Part shown: positions 1 through 6,212 of the stretch, piece after piece
Position numbering within the stretch: the first letter of the stretch is position 1
Layout of the letters: each line of letters begins with the position of its first letter
Notes under the pieces: generated by a model
The model's database searches: none
What the model was told of the DNA's origin: nothing
The model's input: only the letters and a program-made list of their open reading frames with translations
Assembly (NCBI GenBank): GCA_903789505.1
Contig: CAIFEU010000044.1
Location: 991-10,969, forward strand
DNA from: an uncultured Coriobacteriales bacterium
GTDB lineage: Bacteria > Actinomycetota > Coriobacteriia > Coriobacteriales > UMGS124
Reading direction: 5' to 3'
DNA: 9,979 bases
Made by a program: the position numbers and the translations under genes

Positions 1-264
1 GCGGGGTGGATTTAAGCTTCTTCCGGATCCTTCTTCGCGTCGGAAGCGGCGTGGGCCCCCCCCCCGGGGGGGGGGGGGGGGGATGTGTGTTTTTTTTTTT
101 TAGAGTTGGTTGGGGGGGGGGGGCCCGCCCCCCGGGGGGGGGGGCCCCCACCCGCGGGGTCCAGGCCCCCGGCCCCCCCCGGGGGGCCGGGGCGGGGGGG
201 GGGCCCGTCGGCAGATGCCCGCCCGGCGCGCGCCGGCAGGGGCGCTCGGGAGGGGGCGGCGCGC
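1..264. other. Low-complexity G/C homopolymer contig end, probably artefactual
   Basis: From about 55 to 210 the sequence is made of long G runs, C runs and one T run, broken by short scraps. Reading frames through it give only Gly/Pro/Arg strings with no similarity to the ferredoxin that follows. Normal-looking sequence resumes around 210-265 and includes the ribosome binding site of the next gene (GGGAGGGGG at 248-256). This is typical of a low-quality read end or contig edge rather than real DNA. I see no gene in it. Confidence 0.7.
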
Positions 265-882
265 ATGGCATACGGGTTCCACTTCGACGCCTCGCGCTGC
301 ACCGGCTGCAAGACCTGCGTGCTCGCCTGCAAGGACGCCTACGACCTCTCGACCGCGGTGGCGTACCGCCAGGTCTACGAGTACGGCGGTGGGGGATGGT
401 CGCGCAACGACGACGGCAGCTGGTCGACCGACTCGTGGGTGTACTACCTCTCGATCGCCTGCAACCACTGCCTCCAGCCGGTCTGCACGCAGGTGTGCCC
501 CACCGGCGCGATGCACAAGGGCGACCTCGAGCTGGTCTCGGTGGACGCGCGGCGCTGCATCGGATGCGGCTACTGCGAGCTCGCCTGCCCCTATCACGCG
601 CCCCACGTCGACCGCGAGCTCGGCCACAGCGTGAAGTGCGACGGGTGCGAGGGGCGCGTGCGCGGTGGCGGGCAGCCGGTGTGCGTGCAGGCGTGCCCGC
701 AGCGGGCGCTGGACTTCGGCGACTACGACGAGCTCACCGCGCGCTACGGCGTCTTCGCCAGCCTCGCGCCGCTGCCCGACGTCTCGGTCACCCTTCCGCA
801 CCTGGTCGTGACCCCGCCCGACCAGGGGCGCGCCTCTGGCAGCGACGAGGGGACCATCCTGAACCTCGACGAGATTGTGTAG
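265..882 (+). CDS. DmsB-type four-cluster [4Fe-4S] electron-transfer subunit
   Basis: This is a 205-residue ferredoxin-like subunit that would carry electrons between a membrane quinol-oxidising anchor and a molybdopterin catalytic subunit. Sixteen cysteines are visible in four groups: C12/C15/C18/C22, C66/C69/C74/C78, C98/C101/C104/C108 and C125/C128/C140/C144. This is the order and spacing of the DmsB/NrfC/PhsB family, and the length is usual for it. There is no signal peptide; family members are normally exported by the Tat system as partners of a catalytic subunit carrying the signal. ATG 265 was chosen because GGGAGGGGG sits 8 nt upstream and the protein then starts just before the first cluster; the frame stays open upstream only through the homopolymer junk. 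The DmsC-type anchor starts 12 nt downstream, so the two are co-transcribed. Its catalytic partner is either the NapA fusion downstream or a DmsA-like gene beyond the left edge. Family is sure, partner is not. Confidence 0.93.
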   Translation: MAYGFHFDASRCTGCKTCVLACKDAYDLSTAVAYRQVYEYGGGGWSRNDDGSWSTDSWVYYLSIACNHCLQPVCTQVCPTGAMHKGDLELVSVDARRCIGCGYCELACPYHAPHVDRELGHSVKCDGCEGRVRGGGQPVCVQACPQRALDFGDYDELTARYGVFASLAPLPDVSVTLPHLVVTPPDQGRASGSDEGTILNLDEIV

Positions 883-894
883 GGGGCGAGGCGC

Positions 895-1779
895 ATGTTC
901 ACTGCCGCGCACACCCTGGGGATAGCCTGGCGCGAGATCACGCTGGTGCTGTTCACTGTGCTGGGCCCGATGGGGCTGGGCGCCTACGTCCTGCTCTCGG
1001 TCGGGCTGGCGCGCCCGACGGGGCGACCGGCTCGCCGGGCGCGCGTCGAGCACATGCTGGCGGTGCCGCTGTTCGTCGCGATGGTGGGCTTCACGGCATC
1101 GGCCACGCACCTGGGCACGCCCGCGAACGCCCTGTACGTGCTCACCGGCGTCGGTCGCTCGCCGCTTTCCAACGAGGTCGCCTGCGTCGTGGCGTGCCTG
1201 GCGTCGTGCGGGTTTAGGTGGCTGTACTCGTTCGCGCGGCGCCCGCGCGCGGGCGTGCTGCGGGCGTGGTCGGCGGTCAACGTGGCGCTGGGGAGCCTCG
1301 CGCTGGCGGGGATGGGGCGGGCGTACGACGTCTCGACGGTGCTGACCTGGTCGGGGACGCTGCCGTCCTGCTCGCTGGTGCTCGGCGGCCTGGGGGCGGG
1401 CGTGCCGCTGGGGCTGCTGACCCTGCGGCTCGCCAAGGTCGGGCGCCATCCGGGCGACCGTGTGGCGCGGGCGTGCGTCGTGGGGCTGGCGTGCCTCGCC
1501 GCCGACGTCGCGGTGCTGTGCGTCCACTTCTCCCGCGTCGCCAGCGTCGCGACCGGCATGGGGACGGTGGCGCAGGTCGCCCCCGCCTACCCGGCGCTCG
1601 TCGCCGCCTTCGCCGCATGCGCGGTGCTCGGCTACGCGCTCGTCCTGCCGGGCGCGCTGCGGGGCCGGGAGCTGTCGACGCGCCGGCTCGTCGCGGCGAG
1701 TGCCGTGGTCGCGCTCGGCGTGGGCGCCGCGCGGTTCGGCTTCTACCTGCTGCACGCGACCGTGGGGCTGGGGCTGTAG
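895..1779 (+). CDS. DmsC-type membrane anchor / menaquinol-oxidising subunit
   Basis: This 294-residue integral membrane protein has about eight hydrophobic segments (near residues 15-38, 53-70, 94-113, 121-141, 156-180, 190-212, 230-252 and 264-290), matching the DmsC family in length and topology. The stretch THLGTP at 71-76 followed by SPLSNE at 89-94 matches the DmsC pattern in which a histidine and a glutamate 22 residues later help bind menaquinol; here they are H72 and E94. By family knowledge it anchors the iron-sulfur subunit and oxidises menaquinol. ATG 895 lies 12 nt after the ferredoxin stop, with a purine-rich stretch (AGGGGGCGAGG) just upstream, so the two genes form an operon. 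After it comes a 363-nt gap with a promoter of its own, so the following nitrate reductase is probably transcribed at least partly independently. The specific substrate system is not shown by this gene alone. Confidence 0.9.
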   Translation: MFTAAHTLGIAWREITLVLFTVLGPMGLGAYVLLSVGLARPTGRPARRARVEHMLAVPLFVAMVGFTASATHLGTPANALYVLTGVGRSPLSNEVACVVACLASCGFRWLYSFARRPRAGVLRAWSAVNVALGSLALAGMGRAYDVSTVLTWSGTLPSCSLVLGGLGAGVPLGLLTLRLAKVGRHPGDRVARACVVGLACLAADVAVLCVHFSRVASVATGMGTVAQVAPAYPALVAAFAACAVLGYALVLPGALRGRELSTRRLVAASAVVALGVGAARFGFYLLHATVGLGL

Positions 1780-1832
1780 GCGCGCGGACGCCCCGCTCCT
1801 CGCGCCCGCCAGCCCCGCCCTCGTGGGCTGTC

Positions 1833-1848
1833 TGTTGTCGGGACAACA
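1833..1848. promoter_or_regulatory. Perfect palindrome, putative operator
   Basis: TGTTGTC-GG-GACAACA has 7-bp arms around a 2-bp centre. The centre is too short for an RNA hairpin loop, so a site for a dimeric DNA-binding protein is more likely than a terminator. It sits 54 bases after the DmsC-type stop and about 120 bases upstream of the predicted -10. I do not recognise it as a site for a known regulator. Confidence 0.4.
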
Positions 1849-1966
1849 CTTTCGCGAGAATCTACCAAATGAGCGATAAATCTCAACAAATTGTAGTCGT
1901 AACAAAACAACGTATCAAACACTAGCGAAAATATGCTGAAGAGTTCTCGCATTTTTCCGGGGCGCT

Positions 1967-1975
1967 TGCTATATT
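1967..1975 (+). promoter_or_regulatory. Extended -10 promoter for the nitrate reductase gene
   Basis: TGC-TATATT combines the TGn extension with a -10 hexamer matching 5 of 6 consensus positions. No good -35 hexamer lies at normal spacing, which fits an extended -10 promoter or one needing an activator bound in the AT-rich DNA upstream. The predicted start near 1982 gives a leader of about 160 nt. No transcript evidence is available. Confidence 0.45.
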
Positions 1976-2035
1976 CGGAACATGGCGCGGCATGGGAGGC
2001 CGCGTCTCTGACGGCATGAGACGGCCGGCATCCGA

Positions 2036-2056
2036 CCCCGTCCGACAGGGACGGGG
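2036..2056 (+). other. Leader hairpin upstream of the nitrate reductase
   Basis: CCCCGTCC (2036-2043) and GGACGGGG (2049-2056) pair perfectly over 8 bp with a 5-nt loop. A second possible stem of 8 bp pairs 2074-2081 with 2100-2107. Both lie in the predicted untranslated leader. No U tract follows the first, so it is not a standard intrinsic terminator. It could affect translation or message stability, but in DNA this GC-rich such stems also arise by chance. Confidence 0.4.
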
Positions 2057-2142
2057 CGCTCCGGGGGGAGCTGCCGCGCGCCGGCGGTGGGGATGCGTCG
2101 CGCGCGGGGTCGGCGTCTCGCGTTGCATGGGAGGATTGTTCG

Positions 2143-5040
2143 ATGGACCTTACCAGAAGGAAGTTCATCAAGAGCACGGCCGTCGCGCTGGCAAGCGCCG
2201 CCGCGGCGGGGACCCTGGCGTCGGTCGCCCAGCGGCAGGGGATGGTCGCCGGCACCGCGCGTGCCGACGAGGCCTCGTCTGCAGCCTCGGTCGCGCCGGA
2301 CGGGTCGGTGACGCCCGCCGACGGCACCTACCAGGGCGTCTGCCGCTTCTGCGGGTGCGGCTGCGGCATCCTGGCCACGGTCCAGGACGGCACGGTCACC
2401 TCGGTCATGGGCGACCCGCAGAACACGAGCAACCGCGGCAACTGCTGCGTCAAGGGGTATCACCTCGCCAAGATCCTCTACGGCTCCGACCGGCTCACCA
2501 CTCCGCTGATCCGCGACGATTCGTCCACCAAGGGCACCGGCGTGGGCAGCGGGCTGCGCGAGGCCACCTGGGACGAGGCGCTCGACCTGGTCGCCGACAA
2601 GCTCAAGGCCGCCTGGAAGGAGGGGCCCAACAAGATAGCGCTGTGGGCGTCGGGCCAGCAGCCCATCCTCGAGGGCTACGTCACCTCCAAGTTCTGGAAG
2701 GCCGGCCTGCTGTCCAACAACGTCGAGTGCAACGCGCGCCTGTGCATGGCCAGCGCCGTCGTCGGCTTCATGAACATCTACCAGACCGACGAGCCCAACG
2801 GCTGCTACGAGGACATCGACGACGCCGACGTGTTCGTGACCTGGGGCGCCAACATGGCCGAGGCGCACCCGATGCTCTTCTCGCGCCTCGCCGCCCGCAA
2901 GCTCGCCGACGACTCGGTGCGCTTCTACGACCTCACGACGATGCCCACGCGCACCTCGAAGCTCGCCGACAAGGTCATCGTGTTCCGCCCGGGCTCCGAC
3001 GTGGCGATCGCCAACTACATCGCCAACTACCTGGTGCAGAACGGCGGCGTCGACGAGCAGTTCGTGGCCGACCACCTGCAGTTCAAGCGCGGCACCGAGG
3101 ACCTGGGCGACGCCTTCGAGGACGGCTACGACGCCACCGACAAGGGCAAGGCCGCCAGCGACGTCGAGTCGATCGACTTCGACGCGTACAAGGCCTCGCT
3201 CGAGCCCTACACCGCCGAGTACGTCTCGGGCATCTCTGGCGTGTCCGTCGAGGACCTGCAGGAGATCGCGAGCGTCTACGCCGAGCAGGGCACCAACGTG
3301 CTGTCGCTGTGGACGATGGGCGTGAACCAGCACAACCGCGGCACCTGGATGAACCACAACCTGCACAACATCCACCTGCTGTCGGGCAAGTTCGGCCGGC
3401 CCGGCTGCGGCCCCTTCTCGCTGACCGGTCAGCCCACCGCCTGCGGCACCGCCCGCGAGGTGGGCACCTTCAGCCACCGCCTGCCGGCCGACCTGCTCGT
3501 CGCCAACGAGCAGCACCGCCGCTACACCGAGGCGTGCTGGGACCTGCCCGAGGGCTACCTCGAGCCGCTCGGCGAGAACCCTGGCATGCACACCGTCAAG
3601 ATGTTCCGCGAGCTGTCCAACGGCAACATCGACTTCATGTGGTCGATGCACAACAACTGGGCCGTCTCGATGCCCAACCTCACGCGCTTCCTCGGACGCG
3701 ACGGCCAGCACGACGGGGTCTTCTCCTGCTTCAACGTCGTGAGCGAGGTCTACCCCACGCTGTCGACCCAGTACGCTGACGTCGTGTTCCCCGTGTCGAT
3801 GTGGATGGAGCGCGAGGGACAGTTCGGCAACGGCGAGCGCCACACCGCGGTGTTCGAGCAGGCGGTGCTGCCCCCGGGCGACGCGCGCTGGGACATGTGG
3901 GTCATGATGGAGGTCGCGCGCAGGGTGCTCGACGGCGAGAAGATCGGCGACCAGGACGCGTTCGACCTGCTCTTCGACGCCTACTACGACAAGGAGAAGG
4001 GCGCGTTCAAGGGCACGCAGCGCGAGGTCAGCGAGTCGATGTGGGACGAGTACCGCATCTTCTCCAACCCCGAGATGAGCGAGCGCGCCCAGGCCATCTG
4101 CGACGACGTCGACGGCACGTACGGCGCCAAGCTCAAGATGCACGCCAAGCGCCTGGCGCCCTACGACGAGATTCTGAGCCAGCACGGCATGATCTGGCCC
4201 GCCCAGCAGGTCGACGGCACCTGGTACTCCACCAAGTACCGCTTCTGTGACGGCGACCAGAAGGAGGGCTACGACCAGCTCAACATCGCCGAGTACGGTG
4301 ACAGCGGCCTGGCAGGCAACGTGAGCTTCTACAAGAGCGCCGACCATCGCCCCTCGGTGGTGTTCCGCCCCTACGAGCCCCCGGCGGAGGAGCCCAGCGA
4401 CGAGTACCCCTTCTGGTTCAACACCGGTCGCCTGCTCGAGCACTGGCACACCGGCTCGATGACGCGCCGCGTCCCCGAGCTGCACGCCGCGCTTCCCCAG
4501 GCGCTGCTGTACATGAACGCCCGCGACTGCCGCGACCTGGGCGTGACCGATGGCGACATGGTGCGCGTGACCAGCCGCTACGGGTCAGTCGACATCCAGG
4601 TGAGCACCGACGGGCGCGTCGACCCGCCGGCGGGTTCGGTGTTCGCGCCGTTCTTCGCCGAGGAGACGCTGGTCAACCTGGCGGTCCAGGACATCTATGA
4701 CCCTCTGTCGAAGGAGCCGGACTTCAAGAAGAGCTGCGTCAGGATCGAGAAGCTCGACGGCGTGAGCTATGAGGCGCCCACCTCGGGCGTCGCCAACGTC
4801 GACAACGACGCCGCGCTTGCGACCACGGTCACCGTCCCCGACGGGCACGAGGGCCTGTACGACCGCAGCTCCACCGCTGCGTGCGAGTCCTGCCACACCT
4901 CGGCCGAGGGCGGCGACGGCACCACCGCCAAGCTGCCCGGCGCTCCCGCGATGCCGTCGTTCCACTACGTGGACGCCGACGCCGCCTCCGGCGAGGTCGA
5001 GGGCACGTACTCGCAGTGCTACACCTGCCACGCCGGGTAA
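2143..5040 (+). CDS. napA: Periplasmic nitrate reductase NapA fused to a C-terminal NapB-like dihaem domain
   Basis: This 965-residue protein would reduce nitrate to nitrite outside the membrane. Residues 4-10 (TRRKFIK) form a Tat motif, followed by a hydrophobic stretch and a likely cleavage site near 41 (ARA-D). C67/C70/C74/C102 plus K104 match the NapA [4Fe-4S] site. NARLCMASAVVGFM from 197 places Cys201 as the molybdenum ligand, typical of Nap rather than Ser (DMSO reductase) or Asp (Nar). PGCGPFSLTGQPTACGTARE and LEHWHTGSMTRRVPELH are near-diagnostic NapA stretches. The NapA core ends near residue 871. The tail then carries two haem c motifs, CESCH (914-918) and CYTCH (959-963), with H902 and H941 12 and 18 residues before them, plus GAPAMPSFHYVD, as in NapB. 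Nap usually has NapB as a separate subunit. ATG 2143 has GGGAGGA 7 nt upstream. NapA identity is near certain; NapB-like origin of the tail is a motif-based inference. Confidence 0.95.
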   Translation: MDLTRRKFIKSTAVALASAAAAGTLASVAQRQGMVAGTARADEASSAASVAPDGSVTPADGTYQGVCRFCGCGCGILATVQDGTVTSVMGDPQNTSNRGNCCVKGYHLAKILYGSDRLTTPLIRDDSSTKGTGVGSGLREATWDEALDLVADKLKAAWKEGPNKIALWASGQQPILEGYVTSKFWKAGLLSNNVECNARLCMASAVVGFMNIYQTDEPNGCYEDIDDADVFVTWGANMAEAHPMLFSRLAARKLADDSVRFYDLTTMPTRTSKLADKVIVFRPGSDVAIANYIANYLVQNGGVDEQFVADHLQFKRGTEDLGDAFEDGYDATDKGKAASDVESIDFDAYKASLEPYTAEYVSGISGVSVEDLQEIASVYAEQGTNVLSLWTMGVNQHNRGTWMNHNLHNIHLLSGKFGRPGCGPFSLTGQPTACGTAREVGTFSHRLPADLLVANEQHRRYTEACWDLPEGYLEPLGENPGMHTVKMFRELSNGNIDFMWSMHNNWAVSMPNLTRFLGRDGQHDGVFSCFNVVSEVYPTLSTQYADVVFPVSMWMEREGQFGNGERHTAVFEQAVLPPGDARWDMWVMMEVARRVLDGEKIGDQDAFDLLFDAYYDKEKGAFKGTQREVSESMWDEYRIFSNPEMSERAQAICDDVDGTYGAKLKMHAKRLAPYDEILSQHGMIWPAQQVDGTWYSTKYRFCDGDQKEGYDQLNIAEYGDSGLAGNVSFYKSADHRPSVVFRPYEPPAEEPSDEYPFWFNTGRLLEHWHTGSMTRRVPELHAALPQALLYMNARDCRDLGVTDGDMVRVTSRYGSVDIQVSTDGRVDPPAGSVFAPFFAEETLVNLAVQDIYDPLSKEPDFKKSCVRIEKLDGVSYEAPTSGVANVDNDAALATTVTVPDGHEGLYDRSSTAACESCHTSAEGGDGTTAKLPGAPAMPSFHYVDADAASGEVEGTYSQCYTCHAG

Positions 5041-5183
5041 CGAACGCCGGGCAACGAACGGCTGGGTAACGAACACCGGGTAAGACGCCCAGGTAACGGC
5101 TGTCGGGCAAGACGGCTGGGCAAGGCGGCCGGATGGCGGACAACCGGGCAACGAGCGCCAGACAGCGAGCCCGGGCAACGAGC
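5032..5183 (+). repeat. Degenerate ~14-bp tandem repeat (minisatellite) at the napA 3' end
   Basis: Units follow the consensus GCCGGGYAACGAAC. The first is at 5032-5045 and the second at 5046-5059, differing at one base; the third is at 5061-5074. The GGG (or AGG) core recurs at 5035, 5049, 5064, 5078, 5091, 5105 and 5118, then at 5146 and 5173 with degenerate units between. Spacing is 13-15 bases throughout. The TAA stop of the nitrate reductase (5038-5040) is inside the first unit. The period is not a multiple of three, which argues against a coding role. Confidence 0.75.
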
Positions 5184-5200
5184 GGCACGGGCGCGGTGAC

Positions 5201-5228
5201 GGGCCCCGGCGCGTGAGCGTCGGGGCCC
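5201..5228 (+). terminator. Strong GC hairpin between napA and napD, terminator-like without U tract
   Basis: Bases 5201-5212 pair with 5217-5228 over 12 bp, with one G-U wobble, closing a GTGA loop (a stable GNRA-type tetraloop). No T run follows, so it is not a canonical intrinsic terminator. It may attenuate transcription, or protect the 3' end of the napA message and lower napD expression relative to napA. Confidence 0.45.
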
Positions 5229-5337
5229 ATGCAGGCGCGCGGAATGGCCGGCGGGGCGGGCGGTCGGCGCCCGGAGGAATGCCGCTGGCGCGCTCGCGCG
5301 GCGGGCGCACCAGCAAGGGAGGAGAGTGGTCCGCGAG

Positions 5338-5679
5338 ATGGTCATATCAAGCCTGGTCGTCGAGACGACGCCCGACAGCCTGGACGCGGTCGCCGACGCG
5401 CTTTCCGCAATCGACGGCGTCGAGGTGCACGAGAAGCTTCCGGCGACGCCGGGGCAGGGCGACCCGGAGAGGGCCGTCGGAAAGGCGGTCGTCACGATAG
5501 AGCGCGATACCGTGGAGCTCTCGCAGTCCACGGCGAACTTGTTCGTGACGATCGACGGCGTGATCGGCATCGACCTGATCTACGCCAACTTCGAGGACGA
5601 CCCCGAGATCGCCGCCCTGCGCGCGCGCCATCGCGACCGCGAGGACCCGGCTGGTCCCCGCGAGGGCGACGACGCGTAG
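5338..5679 (+). CDS. napD: NapD, Tat proofreading chaperone for NapA
   Basis: This small cytoplasmic protein (113 residues) matches NapD, which binds the Tat signal of NapA and holds back export until the molybdenum cofactor and iron-sulfur cluster are inserted. It opens directly with the first strand, VISSLVVETTPD, and has the IDGVEVHEK turn. Later come VTIERDTVELSQST and TIDGVIGIDLIYANFEDD, consistent with the ferredoxin-like fold of the family and the NapD ending in an acidic patch. The last ~20 residues are charged and probably disordered. The start is uncertain. ATG 5338 begins exactly where NapD proteins usually begin but is 15 nt from the GGAGG at 5318-5322. GTG 5326, four codons earlier, is only 3 nt from it. 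It lies 297 nt after the nitrate reductase, and the Tat signal of that protein is its expected partner. Confidence 0.88.
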   Translation: MVISSLVVETTPDSLDAVADALSAIDGVEVHEKLPATPGQGDPERAVGKAVVTIERDTVELSQSTANLFVTIDGVIGIDLIYANFEDDPEIAALRARHRDREDPAGPREGDDA

Positions 5680-5746
5680 GGGGGCTTGCGGGGGAGAGGC
5701 GCCGCGTGGCGTTGGGCACTGGGCGCTGGGCGGGCGTGGTCATAAC

Positions 5747-5763
5747 ATGACGAAATGCGAGCC
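5747..5763 (-). repeat. Intergenic 18-bp element, inverted copy (17 bp)
   Basis: ATGACGAAATGCGAGCC is the exact reverse complement of 17 of the 18 bases found at 5924-5941 and 5985-6002. It lies 67 bases after the napD stop, and can in principle pair with either downstream copy to form a long-range stem. Confidence 0.75.
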
Positions 5764-5923
5764 GGCGCGCGCTCCGGGCGCCGAATTCGCCTCTCGGCGG
5801 TCAAATCGAGACTAAATGCGATGTCCGGCATCCTCTCGAGATTGGTGCCCGGGCAAGGGCGACCCTCTTGAGCTGGGGCGACGCTCTGGCGGCCTTCGCT
5901 TCGCCCTCACTGCGGGAGCGTCT

Positions 5924-5941
5924 GGGCTCGCATTTCGTCAT
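5924..5941 (+). repeat. Intergenic 18-bp element, first direct copy
   Basis: GGGCTCGCATTTCGTCAT is identical over 18 bases to the copy starting 61 bases downstream. The bases just after it (CGAATGGCC versus GGATTGACC) are also partly alike, so the real repeat may be somewhat longer. Confidence 0.75.
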
Positions 5942-5984
5942 CGAATGGCCATCCCGAGGCGTCTTCGGGGGCTCCCGGCTGCCC

Positions 5985-6002
5985 GGGCTCGCATTTCGTC
6001 AT
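5985..6002 (+). repeat. Intergenic 18-bp element, second direct copy
   Basis: This is identical to 5924-5941. It lies about 210 bases from the end of the minus-strand flavoprotein gene. Between the two direct copies is a short hairpin at 5953-5969. Confidence 0.75.
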
Positions 6003-6212
6003 GGATTGACCAGGCGCCTCTAGCCGTCCATCCCATGCTAGCGTCCCAGGGTGGGCCGCCGGGGCGCGAGGGCGACGGGGGATAGGACTCGTTGCGAGCG
6101 TCTCCCATGCCGTTGCTCCCGCCCCCCGCATCCCCCTGCTCTCGCGCCGCGTGCCCGCTCCGTTCCTATCGCCCCGCCCCCGGACGCCTCGGGCTCGGTT
6201 GCCCTTCCTGCG

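Larger units (their letters stand above)
1780..2142 (+). other. Intergenic regulatory region upstream of the nitrate reductase
   Basis: This 363-base stretch has no credible gene. Bases about 1840-1980 are strikingly AT-rich against a ~70% GC background, with many A and T runs. It holds a perfect palindrome (1833-1848), a separated inverted repeat (GCGAGAA at 1854-1860 and TTCTCGC at 1944-1950), an extended -10 promoter (1967-1975) and a GC-rich leader with two hairpins. The leader ends in a strong ribosome binding site (GGGAGGA, 2129-2135). The layout suggests that the downstream gene is separately regulated. Confidence 0.6.
5680..6212. other. Intergenic region between convergent genes, with repeats and hairpins
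   Basis: No convincing gene lies in these 533 bases; the open frames in it lack ribosome binding sites and look like chance frames. It contains the three copies of the 18-bp element listed separately. It also has a long-range stem (5880-5886 with 5916-5922, 7 bp) and a short hairpin (5953-5959 with 5963-5969, one wobble). A fourth, one-mismatch partial copy of the element core lies at 5810-5821 (GACTAAATGCGA). Both flanking genes end here, so some of these stems may serve as transcription ends. No clear T-tract terminator was found. Confidence 0.55.

Noticed and set aside
85..264. N-terminal extension of the ferredoxin through the upstream open frame
   Set aside because: The extension is Gly/Pro-rich translation of homopolymer runs; ATG 265 has a good ribosome binding site and gives the normal family start.
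1969..4485. An 838-residue open frame on the minus strand opposite the nitrate reductase gene
   Set aside because: It is a shadow of codon bias in GC-rich DNA: its translation is monotonous (Val, Ala, Leu, Gly, His, Arg), with no domain, while the + strand frame matches NapA throughout.
2143..5040. Identification of the molybdopterin enzyme as a DMSO reductase, because of the DmsB/DmsC-type neighbours
   Set aside because: The Cys molybdenum ligand context, the long NapA-specific stretches and the downstream napD all point to periplasmic nitrate reductase.
5032..5183. CRISPR array or coding repeat
   Set aside because: Units of about 14 bases abut with no spacers, and the period is not a multiple of three, so neither a CRISPR nor a repeat protein fits.
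5747..6002. CRISPR array
   Set aside because: Only three copies, one inverted, with unequal spacing, and no cas genes in the window.
5816..6085. A short open frame of 89 codons in the intergenic region
   Set aside because: No ribosome binding site and no recognisable protein features, and it runs across two copies of the 18-bp repeat.
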